This document shows positions 1-12,841 of a DNA stretch of 64,000 bases, piece after piece. The notes beneath the pieces are model-generated. The model made no database searches. It saw only the letters and a list, made by a program, of their open reading frames with translations, and was not told the origin of the DNA. The position numbers and the translations under genes were made by a program. The stretch comes from Pseudocercospora fijiensis CIRAD86 (taxonomy: Eukaryota > Ascomycota > Dothideomycetes > Mycosphaerellales > Mycosphaerellaceae). Every line of letters begins with the position of its first letter. The first letter of the stretch is position 1. Location: the NCBI RefSeq assembly GCF_000340215.1, contig NW_006921539.1, forward strand, positions 1,002,507-1,066,506, written 5' to 3'.

Positions 1-3000
1 ATAGTGCCTGCTAAAGTGCCTTCTGCTAAAGAGCCTGCCGGAGAGCCTGTTAAAGAAGAACCTGTAATTCTAGGTAATAATCTAGAATTGCCTATCGACG
101 ACATTCTTAACAATATTATTAACCGTCGATATAGCTAACTAGCCTTTAGCCCCTAACTAGTAGAGAGACTCTAAGAAGCTACCTAAAACAGGCTTACTGC
201 CCTACGTTAAGAACAATAGCTAAAGGATAACCTCCTCGAAATTCGCCGCCTTTAGGAGGCCCTAATAACTAATACTAAGCCGATAGTAGGGCCTTCCTTA
301 CTATTAGTCCTAGTCTAGAAGAAGGATGCTAAACTCAAGGACTGTACCGTGTTTAATAGCTCTAGTCGAAAGCAATATAACGACTATATTCGTAACTATA
401 AGCTTAACTAACGAAATGCACTAAGGGCCCTACTAGACGACTATTCGCTAGTCGTCTATGCTATATAATACATTAATAGAGACCTAAAGCGTACCTAGGA
501 TAACTACTTTGACTCCCTTACTAATTAGACCGCTATTTAGTAGCAAACCTACAAAACTATTATACTAGACACCCTTAGAAACCCTATACTAAGGCAACAA
601 TACGCTTAGGACTAGTACCTTCGGGCTAAGCAAAAGACTAATTAATTAGCCCGTTCATTTAAGGCCTATTTAAAGACCCTCGAGGACGATTTGCTAGCTA
701 AGACCGACTCTATCTAGATTTCCGAAATACGCCCTAAATTGCGATAGGAATTGGTCCTTAAATGATTGGACCGCCGCCGTGTGTTTAAATAGGCTAATCT
801 TATACGCATTTAATTCATAGTCGAAGTCGAAACTGCTAAACGAGCTGTCTAGCTCTAGCAACGACTAGAATTAAGGATCCGACCTACTAGTAACCGTAGC
901 AACCGTAGCCGCGGAGGAAATCAAGGTTCCTACTAAGACAATAACGCTAATAATAGGAATAGTAACAACGACCGTAGAAGAAGCCGTAGCCGGCGGCTAT
1001 ATAGAGGAGGCCGTAATAGGGGCCGTAGAAGGGGCTCGTATCCCTATAGTACTAATCGCTCGGCTAATAATAGCGGCAACAGCTATAGCAATCCCCTAAC
1101 CGGACTAAAGTGCTTCAATTGTAATAGTACTAGCTATCTACTAGGCTAATGCGACAAACCTAAGGACTAGGCCCGAATCGACCGTACTACCGCTAAATAC
1201 CGAAAGCACCTTTTAGTAGCTAACGCTACCCCTATAGGCTAACCTTCGAAAAAAGAGTAAGCGCCGCACTAACTGTTAGCCTTGTGCGGCGTAAGACTAT
1301 CGACATTATACTAGCTATTATACGTACCTGTCTCGTATCGGATACGTATAGGACTAACTATAAGACTAAGGTTATACTAGATCTAGGAAATTCAGTTAGT
1401 GCCCTTATTAGCTATCGCCTAGCTAAGCAATTAGACCTTCGACAACTGCCTAGGACTAACCTGCCAACCCTTACTTAGTTTAATAACGCTCGGCACTTAA
1501 CCTACGGAGCCTACTATATCTATATAGCCCTAAGAGACGACCTCGGCAATAAGCGCCTACTAAACTTTACTACCTACGTAGTAGACATAGACAGCCTCCT
1601 ATCTGAGATTGTTATTAGCAACCCTGTTCTTAAGTACTATGCTATAGTTATAAACTTAGGCAGTTAATAGTAGCGATTTGGAATCGCTAGGAAAGAGGAC
1701 ATTAAACACATCGATATTAGCGAGTGCCCTAACGATATTAGGGTTCTATTTATCGGCAACCTAATACCTGCCGTAGCTAACCTAACAGTCGACCTATTAG
1801 GCGATAACAATAAGCCTATGCCCCCTAATAGTATAGACCCTAATTAGCTTGCTCGTATACCGGAGCCTATTCGAGAAACCTATATTAATGTGTTTAAACA
1901 CTACTTAGCATCGACATTGCCTATATTTAAAGAGACGGATTATAAGATTGATATTATAGCGGGCAAGGAGGTCCCTTTTAGCCCCCTCTACAACCTTAGT
2001 AAACGAGAGCTTACTATATTGCGTAAGTACCTAGAGGAAAACCTAGCTAATAGTCGCATTCGGTATAGTAACAGCCCTACTAGCGCCCCTATCCTATTTG
2101 TACTAAAGAAGGATAGTAGCCTACGTCTGTGTGTTAATTATCGTAGGCTTAACGCTATTACTATTAAAGACCGCTGCCTACTTCCTCTTATTAACGAGAC
2201 CCTCGATCGCCTTTCTAGTGCTTACTACTATACTATATTAGACATTAAGGACGCCTATTACCGCATCTATATCCGTAAGGGCGATAAATAGAAGACAGCC
2301 TTTTGCACTCGTTATAGGCATTTCGAGTACTTAGTTATACTATTCGGCTTAGCTAATGCCCCTATAACGTTCTAGTCCTACATTAATCGGGCCCTTTCGG
2401 GCCTATTAGATTACCTTTGTATAGTTTACCTAGATAACATCCTAGTTTATATATACTCTCCTAATATTGCGGAATACTAGGCTATAGTCCGCAAGGTACT
2501 CGATCGCCTAAGGGCCTATAGCTTGTACTATAAACCCTCTAAATGCACCTTTGCTACTAAAGAGGTATCCTTCCTTAGCTTCCTCGTATTAACCGAGGGT
2601 GTTAAGGCTAATCCTAATCGGATTAAAACTATTACTAAATAGCCCGTTCCTACGTTAATTAAGGAGCTATAGTCGTTCCTCGGTTTTACTAACTTCTATC
2701 GCCGATTTATTAAGGGCTATTCGAGGCATATAATACTACTAACTAAACTTACTAAAACTAAGGCTAACCCGACTAGAGAGTTTAAATAGACTAACAAAGC
2801 GCGAGCCGCTTTTAACGGTTTAAAGCAGCGCTTTACTAAAGTCCCCTTATTATACTATTTCGTGCTAAACAAGCAGATCCGAATTGAGACTAACGCTTTA
2901 TAGTTCGCTATATCGGCTATTATATCCTAGCAATCAGATAATAACTATTACTAGCACCCGATTGCCTTCTTCTCGAGGAAGATAATCGATGCTAAGCGTC

Positions 3001-5135
3001 GCTACGAGACCTACGAGCAAGAGCTCTTAGCTATTATCGAGGCCTTTAAGTATTAGAGGCATTACCTCGATAGGGCCTAATATACGATATAGGTCTATAC
3101 AGACTATAACAACCTCCGTAGTATTACTAAGGTTACTAGAGTTATAGGTCGATAGGCTAGATAGGCCGTCTACCTCGCTAGGTTTGATTTTAATATATTA
3201 TATCAGCTAGGCGTAAGCAACCCTACTAATAGCCTATCGAGGCGACCTAATTACGATAGCGGGACTTAGCAATCTATTAATTCATTGTTTCTAACCCTGT
3301 AGCATAAGATTGCTATAGCCCGTATTATTAATAAGCAAGCGTAGGATAAGCGGCTTACCGGACTCCGCGACGGCTTAAAGCATATTAATACTCTTACTAT
3401 ATTAATAGTACGTATTAAGGCAAGGGCTAAGGACATAGATAGGAGAAGTTATAATAACTCCCTAGTCGACATCGTAATATATAGTAACAGCGATAGCACT
3501 AATATAGTTAATCCGGCTACTAGTGCTATTAGATGTATATAATGCGTACCTCGTTTAATAGCGAGGGTGCTATTAAATAACCTTACAAATAGGGATAGTC
3601 AATCGTTTATAGATAAGCTGTTACGGGCTTAGTAGAGGGACGCCTTTGCTACTAAACGTATAGATAAGCTTATAAGTAGGCGAAAGACTCGATCTAGTAA
3701 GAGTAATTAGTCGATCGACGATAAAGGTTACTTAAGGTTTAAGGGCAGATACTATATCCCCGCTAAACAATCGATTAGACAAGAACTTCTTAAGCGACAC
3801 TATAATAGTAAGCTTGCCGGTTACTATAGCGTAGAGAGGTCGCACGAGCTACTATCGCGTATATACTACTAGCTAAATAGTAAGCGGGATATAAAGGACT
3901 ACGTAAATACGTATACCGTATGTTAACGTGTTAAGGCACTAAAGCATTAGCCTTTTAGCGAGTTGTCCTTATTGCTAATCCCTTACAAGCTATTTGTAGA
4001 GCTTATAATAGACTTTATTATAGGTCTTCCCTCTACTAAACGAAGAGGAAGCAAAGATATCTTTAACGCTATTCTAGTCGTTATAGACCGGTTTACTAAG
4101 GGCGCTCGATATATCCCGGCGCGGAAAGATTAGACTGCTATTAATATAGTAGAAGCGCTATAGAACAACATCTTCTATACCTATTAGGGGACCCCTAAGG
4201 GGATAGTCTCCGACCGGGGCTCGATATTTATATCTTACTATTAGAGTAAGATTTGCCTATAGCTAAGACTTAAGCATCGCCTATCTATAGCATTCTATCT
4301 ATAAACAGATAGTTAGACTGAAAGGCAGAATGCTACCCTATAGCAGTACCTACGTAGCTATATTAATAAGAATCCTAATAACTAGGTTAATCTCCTATAA
4401 CTAGCCGAATTCGTATATAACAATAGTGTCTACTTATCTACTAAGGTATCGCCTTATTTCGCTATAATAGGAAGCAACCCTACGCTGCTATAAGACCCCC
4501 TATCGCTCGAGGCCGAGCGTAAGGAAAGGGAAGCGGGTTAACCTAAGACACTAGCGGCTATTAAGAGGGTTTAAAAGATGCGAGAAATTCACGCTAAGAT
4601 AGCTAACAAACTAGTAAAGGCCTAGGCCTATTAGAAGGCCTACTATAACAAATACTACCTTCTAATAACCTTTAAGCAAGGCGACCTAGTTATGCTTAGC
4701 ACGAAGAACCTCCGTATCCGCAAACACCCCTCGCCTAATAGCAAAACAAGGCCTAAACTCGCACTAAGGTACATTAGCCCTTTCCGTATCCGAGAACCTA
4801 GGGGCACCTAGGCCTATTAGTTATAGCTTCTACCTTATTATACTATCTATAACACCTTCTATATATCCCTCCTTAAGCCGTACTACCTACGCGAAGGGGA
4901 TGAAGCACCTACTAAATCCGAGGATATACTAGCTAATAGTAAAGAACTATAGTCTATAGAACGTATCCTAAAGTACCGGACTAGACAAGGCAAGAAGGAG
5001 TACCTATTAAGGTAGCAAGGCTATTCGCCTAAATGGGACTCGTAGGAAGCTAAAGGTTCTTTTAAAGATATAACTAAGTTGTTAGATAAGTATTAGACTA
5101 GTATAAAGAACAAGAAGAAGGCTAAGGGCCTATAA
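1..5135 (+). mobile_element. Ty3/gypsy chromovirus copy A, RIP-decayed, 5' end cut by the window
   Basis: This is the internal region of an LTR retrotransposon, read left to right. The order is gag with a zinc knuckle (about 1100-1165), aspartic protease (about 1365-1430), reverse transcriptase (about 1890-2480), RNase H, integrase (about 3760-4560) and a chromodomain (about 4950-5080). Frames are broken by many TAG/TAA codons that stand where Gln or Trp is expected, as RIP (CpA to TpA) would produce. The left end lies outside the window, so its 5' LTR is not seen. The purine-rich stretch just before 5136 fits a polypurine tract. It is closely related along its length to copy B (offset about 6.3 kb). 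Autonomous activity is ruled out by the stops. Confidence 0.93.
1284..5135 (+). pseudogene. pol of copy A: protease, reverse transcriptase, RNase H, integrase, chromodomain (broken)
   Basis: The protease site reads LDLGNS where LDSGAS or a similar DSG/DTG is expected. The reverse transcriptase keeps NYRRLN and LDIKDAYYRI, but its catalytic box reads VYLDNILVY instead of YLDD or YVDD, so the second metal-binding Asp is Asn. Integrase landmarks are visible: an HYN..KLAGYY zinc-finger-like start, DFIIGLP (first Asp), GIVSDRGSIF (second Asp) and TERQN (Glu region). The C-terminus is a chromodomain (SIERILKYRTRQGKKEYLL, then a stop, then QGYSP), which classes the element as a chromovirus. The longest uninterrupted piece, 1890-2291, covers palm and fingers of the reverse transcriptase. 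The pol stop TAA at 5133-5135 directly abuts the LTR. Confidence 0.9.
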
Positions 5136-5955
5136 TGTCGCCTAGGAATAATGCTACCCCCGGGGTGCTATTAGCTAACTAATTAGAGGCCGGCAAACTA
5201 GAACAATAAGACTATACTACTATAGTAAACGCGCGCCGAGTATTAATAAGCGCGCTATAACGCGTTAACTATCTACTGCTCTTTTAGGAAACTACCTCTC
5301 TACTAACGCGCCCTATAAGGCCCTTCTCCTAGTATTTAGGTCCCCCTCTTATTCCCTTATTCTGTCGAGGCCTTAAGGCCTAGGCAATCGGCGAGGACGG
5401 CGCGGCCGGCGCGGCTATATTAGTAACGGTATTACGGAGTATATTATTAGTCGAAGAAGGAAATCGAAAGCAAGGTAAAGTTAGCGCTAAGACGACTAGC
5501 GCCGCTATTATTAACATTACTTGCTATTGTCGCTACGCCTACAGATACAACCTTACCTATACTACGAGCCTAAGGCACCTTAATTAAACTTTGATTAAAA
5601 CTTTAATTAAAACTTTAAGCCGCTTAAAAGATTAAGCGACTAATAGACTAGCTAACTAAGGGCAAAACTATAGAGCTAAGCTAGCCGAGGTCGATCTTGC
5701 GGATAATAGGTTACTCCTCGATCTATCTAACCCTTTAAGCGAGGCGAACCTCTACTACTGTTAGGGCTAAAGAGGCTATACGTAATTGGCATATGACTAG
5801 GCTAAGTGAAGCTAGGGTCTCAGTGCCTTAGGCAGGGCTTAGCGCTTAGCGTTAGGCTAACTCTCCTGCCTTCCTCCCTCTTCTCCTAGATCTCTATCGA
5901 ATACTATACTAATTCACTACTACCCTATCTACCTGCTAATATAACCCTTCTTATA
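5136..5955 (+). repeat. LTR shared by copies A and B (shortened)
   Basis: It begins TGTCGCCTAGG immediately after the pol stop of copy A and ends CCCTTCTTATA, which matches CCCTTCTCACA at the end of the next LTR if two CpA were changed to TpA. It is both the 3' LTR of copy A and the 5' LTR of copy B. Compared with the LTR at 11480-12841 it lacks a block equivalent to roughly 12160-12646 and a smaller piece near 11800-11870, so it is about 0.5 kb shorter. Boundaries are inferred from the pairwise comparison and the TG..CA rule. Confidence 0.75.
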
Positions 5956-5966
5956 TAGTATTCGAT
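5956..5966 (+). promoter_or_regulatory. Candidate primer-binding site complementary to the LTR (self-priming)
   Basis: TAGTATTCGAT lies directly after the inferred LTR end. It is the exact reverse complement of ATCGAATACTA at 5896-5906 inside the LTR; the match extends to 13 bases if the last LTR bases are counted (5954-5966 against 5896-5908). In the Tf1/sushi group, the first 11 nt of the transcript fold back onto the primer-binding site and prime reverse transcription. The position and length seen here fit that, and I see no convincing tRNA-type site. Confidence 0.6.
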
Positions 5967-6212
5967 CCACCCTTTAAGGGCAGCAGCTAGATAGTCCTTA
6001 TTTCAAGCTTTTAGCAGTGTAGCTACGAACAAGACTAATCTAACTATATTACGCCCGAAGAACGGGACCTACACGTACTATTCTATCGAAACAACCGTAC
6101 TAATTATCAAGCAAGGCCTTCTATACGGCCTATTATACTAAGTTAATCGCACTAGACTAATATCTACTAATTCCGCTACATCCGCATCTTAGGGGCTAAC
6201 AATATATTATTA

Positions 6213-7610
6213 GTGTTACCCCCTATTACAATAGCCGGCTTATTACGAAACAACAACTATGCCGCCGCTAGCAGCGCTAGCAACGACAATGCTAGTAGTA
6301 TAGTGCCTGCTAAAGTGCCTACTAAAGTGCCTACTAGAGCACCTACTAAAGTGCCTCCTACTAAAGAGCCTACTACTAGGCCTACCGAAGAACCTGTAAT
6401 TCTAGGTAACGACCTAGAGTTGCCTATTAACGACATTCTTAGCAATATTATTAACCGTCGATATAGCTAACTAGCCTTTAGCCCTCAACTATTAGGGAGA
6501 CTTTAAGAAGCCACTTAAAATAGGCTTACTGCCCTACGTTAAGAACAATAGCTAAAGGATAATCTCCTCGAGCTCCGTCGCCTTTAGGAAGCTCTAACAG
6601 CAAAACTAGCAGTAGGACCTTCTTTACTACCTATCTAAAAGAAGGATGCTAAACTTAAGGACTGTACCGTGTTTAATAGCTCTAGTCGGAAGCAGTATAA
6701 CGACTACATTCGTAACTGTGAACTTAACTAGCGCAATACACTAAGAGCGCTACTAGACGACTATTCCTTAGTCGTACACGCTATACAGTACATTAATAGC
6801 GACCTAAAGCGCATATAGGATAACCATTTCGACTCCCTCGACGACTAGACCGCTGTTTAGTAGTAGACCTATAAAACTATTATGCTAGATACCCTTAGAA
6901 ACCCTATACTAAGGTAATAATATGCTTAGGACCTATATCTTCGAGCTAAATAGAAGACTAATCAATCGGCTCGCTTATTCGAGGCCTATTTAAAAACCCT
7001 TGAAGACGACCTTCCGCCTAAGACTAATTCTATATAGATCTCCGAGATACGCCTAAAACTTAGATAGGAACTTATCCTCGAATTGGACCGTCGCCGTGTG
7101 TTCGAATAAGCTAATCTAATACGCATTTAATTTATAGTCGAAGTAGAAACAGCCGAACGGGCTGTTTAGCTCTAATAACGACTAGAATTAAGGATCCGAC
7201 TAGCTAGTACTAACCGTAGCAGCTGTAGTAGCCGCGGCGGAGGAAACTAAGGTTCCTACTAAGACAACAATGCTAATAATAGGAACAGTAGCGACCGTAG
7301 AAGAGGCCGTAGCCGGCGGCTATATAGAGGAGGCCGCGATAGGGGCCGTAGAAGGGGCTCGTATCCCTATAATACTAACCGCTCGACTAATAATAGTAGT
7401 AATAACAGCTATAGCAACAATCTCCCGACCGGATTAAAGTGCTTTAATTGTAATAGTACTAGCTATCTACTAGGCTAATACGACAAACCTAAGGACTAGG
7501 CCCGAATTGACCGTGCTTCCGCTAAGCATAGGAAACACCTTTTAGCCGCTAATGCTACTCTAGTCGGCTCTTTTAATTAGTCGAAAAAAGAGTAAGCGCC
7601 GCACTAACTG
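6213..7610 (+). pseudogene. gag of copy B (broken)
   Basis: An open piece at 6213-6470 starts the region with a Pro/Thr/Lys-rich repeat and ends IINRRYS at a stop. Beyond it the reading frame continues with many TAG/TAA codons. Near 7440 a CFNC motif begins a retroviral-type zinc knuckle (CX2CX4HX4C), but the His position is Tyr and the last Cys is Tyr here, as expected from CAT to TAT and TGC to TAC changes. Around 7200-7440 there is an Arg/Ser/Asn/Gly-rich stretch typical of a nucleic-acid-binding Gag tail. Gag would form the virus-like particle that holds the element RNA. Confidence 0.75.
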
Positions 7611-7631
7611 TTAGCCTTATACGGCGTAAGA

Positions 7632-10600
7632 CTATCGATATTGTACTAGCTATAACACGCTCCTACCTTGTATAGGACACGAAGGGCACTACCTATCAAA
7701 CTAAGGTTATACTAGATCTAGGAAATTCAGTTAGTGCCCTTATTAGCTATCGCCTAGCTAAGCAATTAGACCTTCGACAACTGCCGAAGACTAACCTACT
7801 AACCCTTACTTAGTTTAATAACGCTCGGCACTTAACCTATAGGGCCTACTATGTTCCTATAGCTCTAAAGGACGACCTCGGAAATAAACGCCTACTAGAC
7901 TTCACTGCCTACGCAGTAGATATAGACAACCTATATAGGGGAGCTACTATTATTATTAGCAACCCTGTTCTCAAGTACTACGCTATAGCTATAGACCTAG
8001 GCCTCTAGAAGTAGCGATTTGGAATCGCTAAGAAAGAGGACATTAAACACATTGATATTAGCGAGTGCCCTAACGATATTAGGGTCCTATTTATTGGCAA
8101 CCTAATACCTGCCTTAGCTAACCCGACTGCCGATCTGCTCGGTAGTAATAACGATAAACTAGTGCCCCCTAATAGTATAGATCCTAAACAACTTAAGCGT
8201 ATACTAGAACCTATTCGGGAGACCTATATTAATATGTTCAAACACTATCTAGCATCGACATTGCCTATATTCAAAGAGACGGATTATAAGATTAATATTA
8301 TAGAGGGCAAGGAGGTTCCTTTTAGCCCCCTCTACAACCTTAGTAAGCGAGAGCTTGCTATATTGCGTAAGTACCTAGAGGAAAACCTAGCTAATAGCCG
8401 CATTCGGTATAGTAACAGCCCTGCTAGTGCACTAATCCTGTTTATTCTAAAGAAGGATAGTAGCCTACGGTTATGCGTTAATTACCGTAGACTTAATACT
8501 GTTACTATTAAAGACCGCTGTCTACTTCCGCTTATTAATGAGACCCTCGATCGCCTTTCTAGTACCTACTACTACACTATATTAGACATTAAGGACGCCT
8601 ATTACCGCATTCGTATCCGTAAGGGCGATAAATGGAAGATAGCCTTTCGCACTCGCTATAGCTATTTCGAGTACTTAGTTATACTATTTAGGCTAGCTAA
8701 TACCCCTGCTACATTCTAGTCCTATATCAATCGGGCCCTTTCGGGCCTATTAGACTATCTCTATGTAGTTTACCTAGATAACATCCTGGTTTATATATAT
8801 TTACCTAATATTATAGAACACTAGGCCGCAGTGCGTAAGGTCCTCGACCGCCTACGAGCCTATAGACTATACTATAAACCTTCTAAATGCACCTTTGCTA
8901 CTAAAGAGGTATTATTCCTTAGCTTCCTCGTATTAACCGAGGGTATTAAGGCTGATCCTAATCGGATCAAAACAATTACTAAATAGCCTGTTCCTACGTC
9001 TATTAAGGAGCTTTAGTCGTTCCTCGGCTTCGCTAATTTCTACCGCCGCTTTATTAAGGGCTATTTACGGTATGTAATGCCCCTAACTAAGCTTACTAAA
9101 ACCAAGGCTAACCCGTCTAGAGAATTCAAATAGACTAACAAGACACAAGCCGCTTTTAACGGTCTAAAGAAGCGATTTACTAAAGTCCCCTTGCTACACT
9201 ATTTTGTACTAAGCAAGCAGATCCGTATTGAAACTAACGCTTTATAGTTCGCTATATCGGCTATTATGTTATAGTAATTAGATAAGGACTACTACTAGCA
9301 CCTAATTGCCTTCTTTTCACGAAAGATAATCGATATAGAGCGTCGCTACGAGACCTACGAGTAAGAGCTCCTAGCTATTATCGAGGCCTTTAAGCATTAG
9401 AGGCACTATCTCGATAGTACATAGTATACTATTTAGGTCTATACAGACTATAACAACCTCCGTAGCATTACTAAGGTTACTAGGGTTATAGGTCGATAGG
9501 CTAGATAGGCCGTCTACCTCGCCGGGTTTAATTTTAATATATTATATCGGCTAGGCGTAAGCAACCCTGCTAATAGCCTATCGAGGCGACCTAATTACGA
9601 CAGCGAGACCTAATACATCAATTCTTTGTTTCTAACCCTGTAGCATAAGATTGCTATAGCCCGTGTTGTTAATAAGTAAGCGTAGGATAAGCGGACTTCC
9701 GGACCCCGCGGCGGTAACAAATACTATAGCGGAGTTGTCGTTCTTCTAGTATACGTTAAGAAGGACGTAGATCGCTCGAGCTATAATAACTCGATTAAAG
9801 ATATTGCTATCTATAGCGACAGCACTATAGAAGAGGTTGCAGTAGTTCCGGCTACTAGTACTATTAGATATATATAATACGTACCTCGTTCGATAGTACG
9901 GGTGCTATTAAATAACCTTGCAAATAGGGATAGTTAATCGTTTATAGATAAGCTATTGCGTGCTTAGTAGAGGGACGCCTTTGCTATCGAGCGCATTAAT
10001 AAGCTTATAAGTAGGCGGGCGACTCGATCTAGTAAGAGTAACAACAATTAGTCGATCGACGATAAAGGTTACTTAAAGTTCAAGGGTAGGTATTATGTCC
10101 CCGCTAAACAATTGATTAGACAAGAGCTTTTAAAGAGATACTATAATAGTAAGCTCGCTAGTTACTATAGTATAGAGAGGTCGTACGAGTTACTATCGCG
10201 CATATACTACTAGCTAAATAGTAAGCGGTATATAAAGGAGTATATACAGACCTGTGTAGTATACTAGCGAGTTAAAGTACTAAAGCACTTACTATTTAGC
10301 GAGTTGTCTTTACTTCCTATCCCTAGGAAGCCATTTGCTAAGCTTATAATAGACTTTATTATAGGCCTTCCTCCTACTAAACGTAGGGGTAGTAAGGATG
10401 TATATAATGCTATCCTTGTTATAGTAGATCGATTTACTAAAGGCGCTCGATACATCCCGGCGCGTAAGGATTAGACTGCTATTAATATAGTAGAGGCGCT
10501 GTAGACTGACATCTTCTGTACCTATTAGGGAACCCCTAAGGGGATCGTGTCCGATCGTAGATCGACACTAATATCTTACTATTAGAGCGAGATTTGCTTA

Positions 10601-11479
10601 CAACTAAGACTAAAGCATCGGCTGTTAATAGCCTTCTATCTATAGACTAACGGTCAAACAGAGAGGTAGAATGCTACCCTATAGTAGTACCTGCGCAGTT
10701 ATATTAACGAGAACCCTAACGACTAGGTCAACCTCCTACAACTAGCTAAATTCGTATACAATAACAGTGTCCACTTATCTACTAAGGTGTTACTATACAT
10801 GGCTATAATAGGCTAGAACGCTGCTATGCTATAAGACCTACTATCGCTCGAGGCCGAGCGTAAGGAAAGGGAAGCGCGTTAAGTACCCGAAATACTAGCG
10901 GCTATTAAGAGGGTTTAGAAGATGCGAGAAATCTATACTAAGATAGCCGAGAAGTTGACAAAGGCTTAAGAGTACTAAAAGACCTACTACGATAAGCACT
11001 ATACGCTAATAACCTTCAAATAAGGCGACATAGTTATGCTAAGCACTAAGAACCTCCGTATCCGCAAGCACCTATTACCTAATAGCAAAACAAGGCCTAA
11101 GCTCGCACTAAGATACATTAGCCTATTCCGCATTCGAGAGGCTAAGGGTATATAGGCCTATTAGTTGTAGCTTCTACCTTATTACACTATCTACGACACC
11201 TTCTATATATCCCTCCTTAAGCCGTACTACCTACGCGAAGGGGATGAAGCCCCTACTAAACACGAAGATATACTAGCGGATAGTAAAGAGCTATAGTCTA
11301 TAGAACGTATCCTGTAGCACCGGACTAGAAAAGGCAAGAAGGAGTACCTATTAAGATAGTAAGGCTATTCACCTGAATAGGACTTATAGGAAGCTGAAGG
11401 TTCCTTTAAAGACATAACCGAGTTGTTAGATAAGTATTAGATTAGTGTAAAGAATAAGAAGAAGGCTAAGGGCCTATAA
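7632..11479 (+). pseudogene. pol of copy B: protease, reverse transcriptase, integrase, chromodomain (broken)
   Basis: Same domain order as pol of copy A. The protease again reads LDLGNS. The reverse transcriptase segment at 8162-8719 carries LRLCVNYRRLN and LDIKDAYYRIRIRKGDKWK. The catalytic box near 8770-8795 reads VYLDNILVY, with the same Asp-to-Asn change as in copy A. Integrase keeps DFIIGLP and GIVSD. The chromodomain near 11295 reads SIERIL with stops at expected Trp codons. Shared and private disabling changes coexist between the two copies. It cannot encode an active enzyme as it stands. Confidence 0.88.
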
Positions 11480-12841
11480 TGTCGCCTAGGAACAATGCTA
11501 TCCCCGGGGTGCTATTAGCTAACTAATTAGAGGCAAGCAATTGTTAGTAACAAAGGATAATAAGACTACACTAGGCGCGCTACGACGCGTTAACTAATTG
11601 CCTGCTCTTTTAAGGACTCTACCTCTTTACTAACGTGCCCTATAGGTCCCCCTTTTGTTCCTTTATTCTATCGAGGCCTTAAGGCCTAGGCGATCTGCGA
11701 GGACGGTGCGCGCGTAAATAGCGATAGTAATAATAACGACGGCGCGGCCGGCGCGGCTATATTAGTAATAGTGTTGCGGAGTGTGTTGCTATTTGAGAAA
11801 GGAAGGACATAGCTATATTAGTAACGGTGTTATCGAGTTGTTATTAGTTAAAGAAGGAAGTTAGAAGAAGGTAAAGTTAGCGCTAAGACGACTAGCGCCG
11901 CTATTATTAACATTACTTACTATTTGTTACTACGCCTATAGACACAACCTTACCTACACTACGAGCCTAAGGCACCTTAATCAAACTTTGATCAAAACTT
12001 TAAGGCTAAGTCAAAACTTTGAGCCGCCTAAAAGATTGAGCGACTAATAGACTAACTAACTAAGGGCAAAACTATAGAGCTAAGCTAGCCGGGGTCGATC
12101 TTACGGACAATAGGTTACTCCTCGATCTTTCTAACCCTTTAAGCGAGGCGAACCTTAACTACTGCACTTATAATAGCCTTTACCTATAGAAACTAGACGA
12201 GCTGTGTTTTTTAAAAGTAAAGAATAGCCCTCGTAATAACAAGAACAATAACCCTCGGAAGCGGACAAACCCTCGGAAGCGGACATTGCTAGGTCTTTTA
12301 AGAGTAGACGCAAAGAACTCGATACGATATCACTTAGAACGGGGGCAGTACTATAATACCCCGTATACCTACCTATTGCAGTAGGGAAGGTGCGCTCGTG
12401 TTGTAATTAGTCGATAGTCCTTAATTCTCGTAGTTATATATTACTTTATTGTATATAAGGATAGCGTAGTTAGAGTTGGACATTGTGTTGTAGTAGAGGT
12501 AAGGTTTAATATAGTTATATAATCGGTGATTGTGTGTTCAATTTAGCGCGGCTAAGCAGCTTATTAGACTTGCTAAGTTAGCGGCAATAGAGGTCGTAGA
12601 ACATAGACAGGCTACGAGGGCGCGGCCTTTAGAAGGGAAGCGTATATTAGGGCTAAAGAGGCTACACGTAATTGGCATGTAACTAGGCTAAGTAAAGCTA
12701 GGGTCTTAGTGCCTTAGGCAGGGCTTAGCGCTTGGCGTTAGGCTAACTCTCCTGCCTTCCTCCCTCTCCTCCTAGATCTCTATCGAATACTATACTAATT
12801 TACTACTACCCTATCTACCTGCTAATATAACCCTTCTCACA
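11480..12841 (+). repeat. 3' LTR of copy B
   Basis: It starts TGTCGCCTAGG right after the copy B pol stop and ends CCCTTCTCACA. It matches 5136-5955 but contains extra blocks near 11800-11870 and 12160-12646. It includes the ATCGAATACTATA segment (12782-12794) that pairs with the primer-binding site in copy B. The end is inferred from TG..CA and from where similarity to the 5956 side stops. Confidence 0.72.

Larger units (their letters stand above)
5956..11479 (+). mobile_element. Ty3/gypsy chromovirus copy B, internal region, RIP-decayed
   Basis: The full internal region runs from the candidate primer-binding site to the pol stop. A leader of about 250 bp is followed by gag (from about 6213), a zinc knuckle (about 7440-7500), protease (about 7705-7770), reverse transcriptase (about 8160-8830), integrase (about 10080-10900) and chromodomain (about 11290-11430). 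The longest open piece (8162-8719, 185 aa) keeps TRP at KGDKWKIAF where copy A has a stop. The N-terminal gag carries a short repeat of KVPT-like units (6301-6390) that is longer than in copy A. Stops elsewhere, including many TAG, show decay by RIP. Confidence 0.92.

Noticed and set aside
5956..5975. tRNA-primed primer-binding site (TGG after correction of RIP)
   Set aside because: The match to the LTR is exact over 11-13 bases, while no tRNA 3' end is evident; self-priming explains it better.
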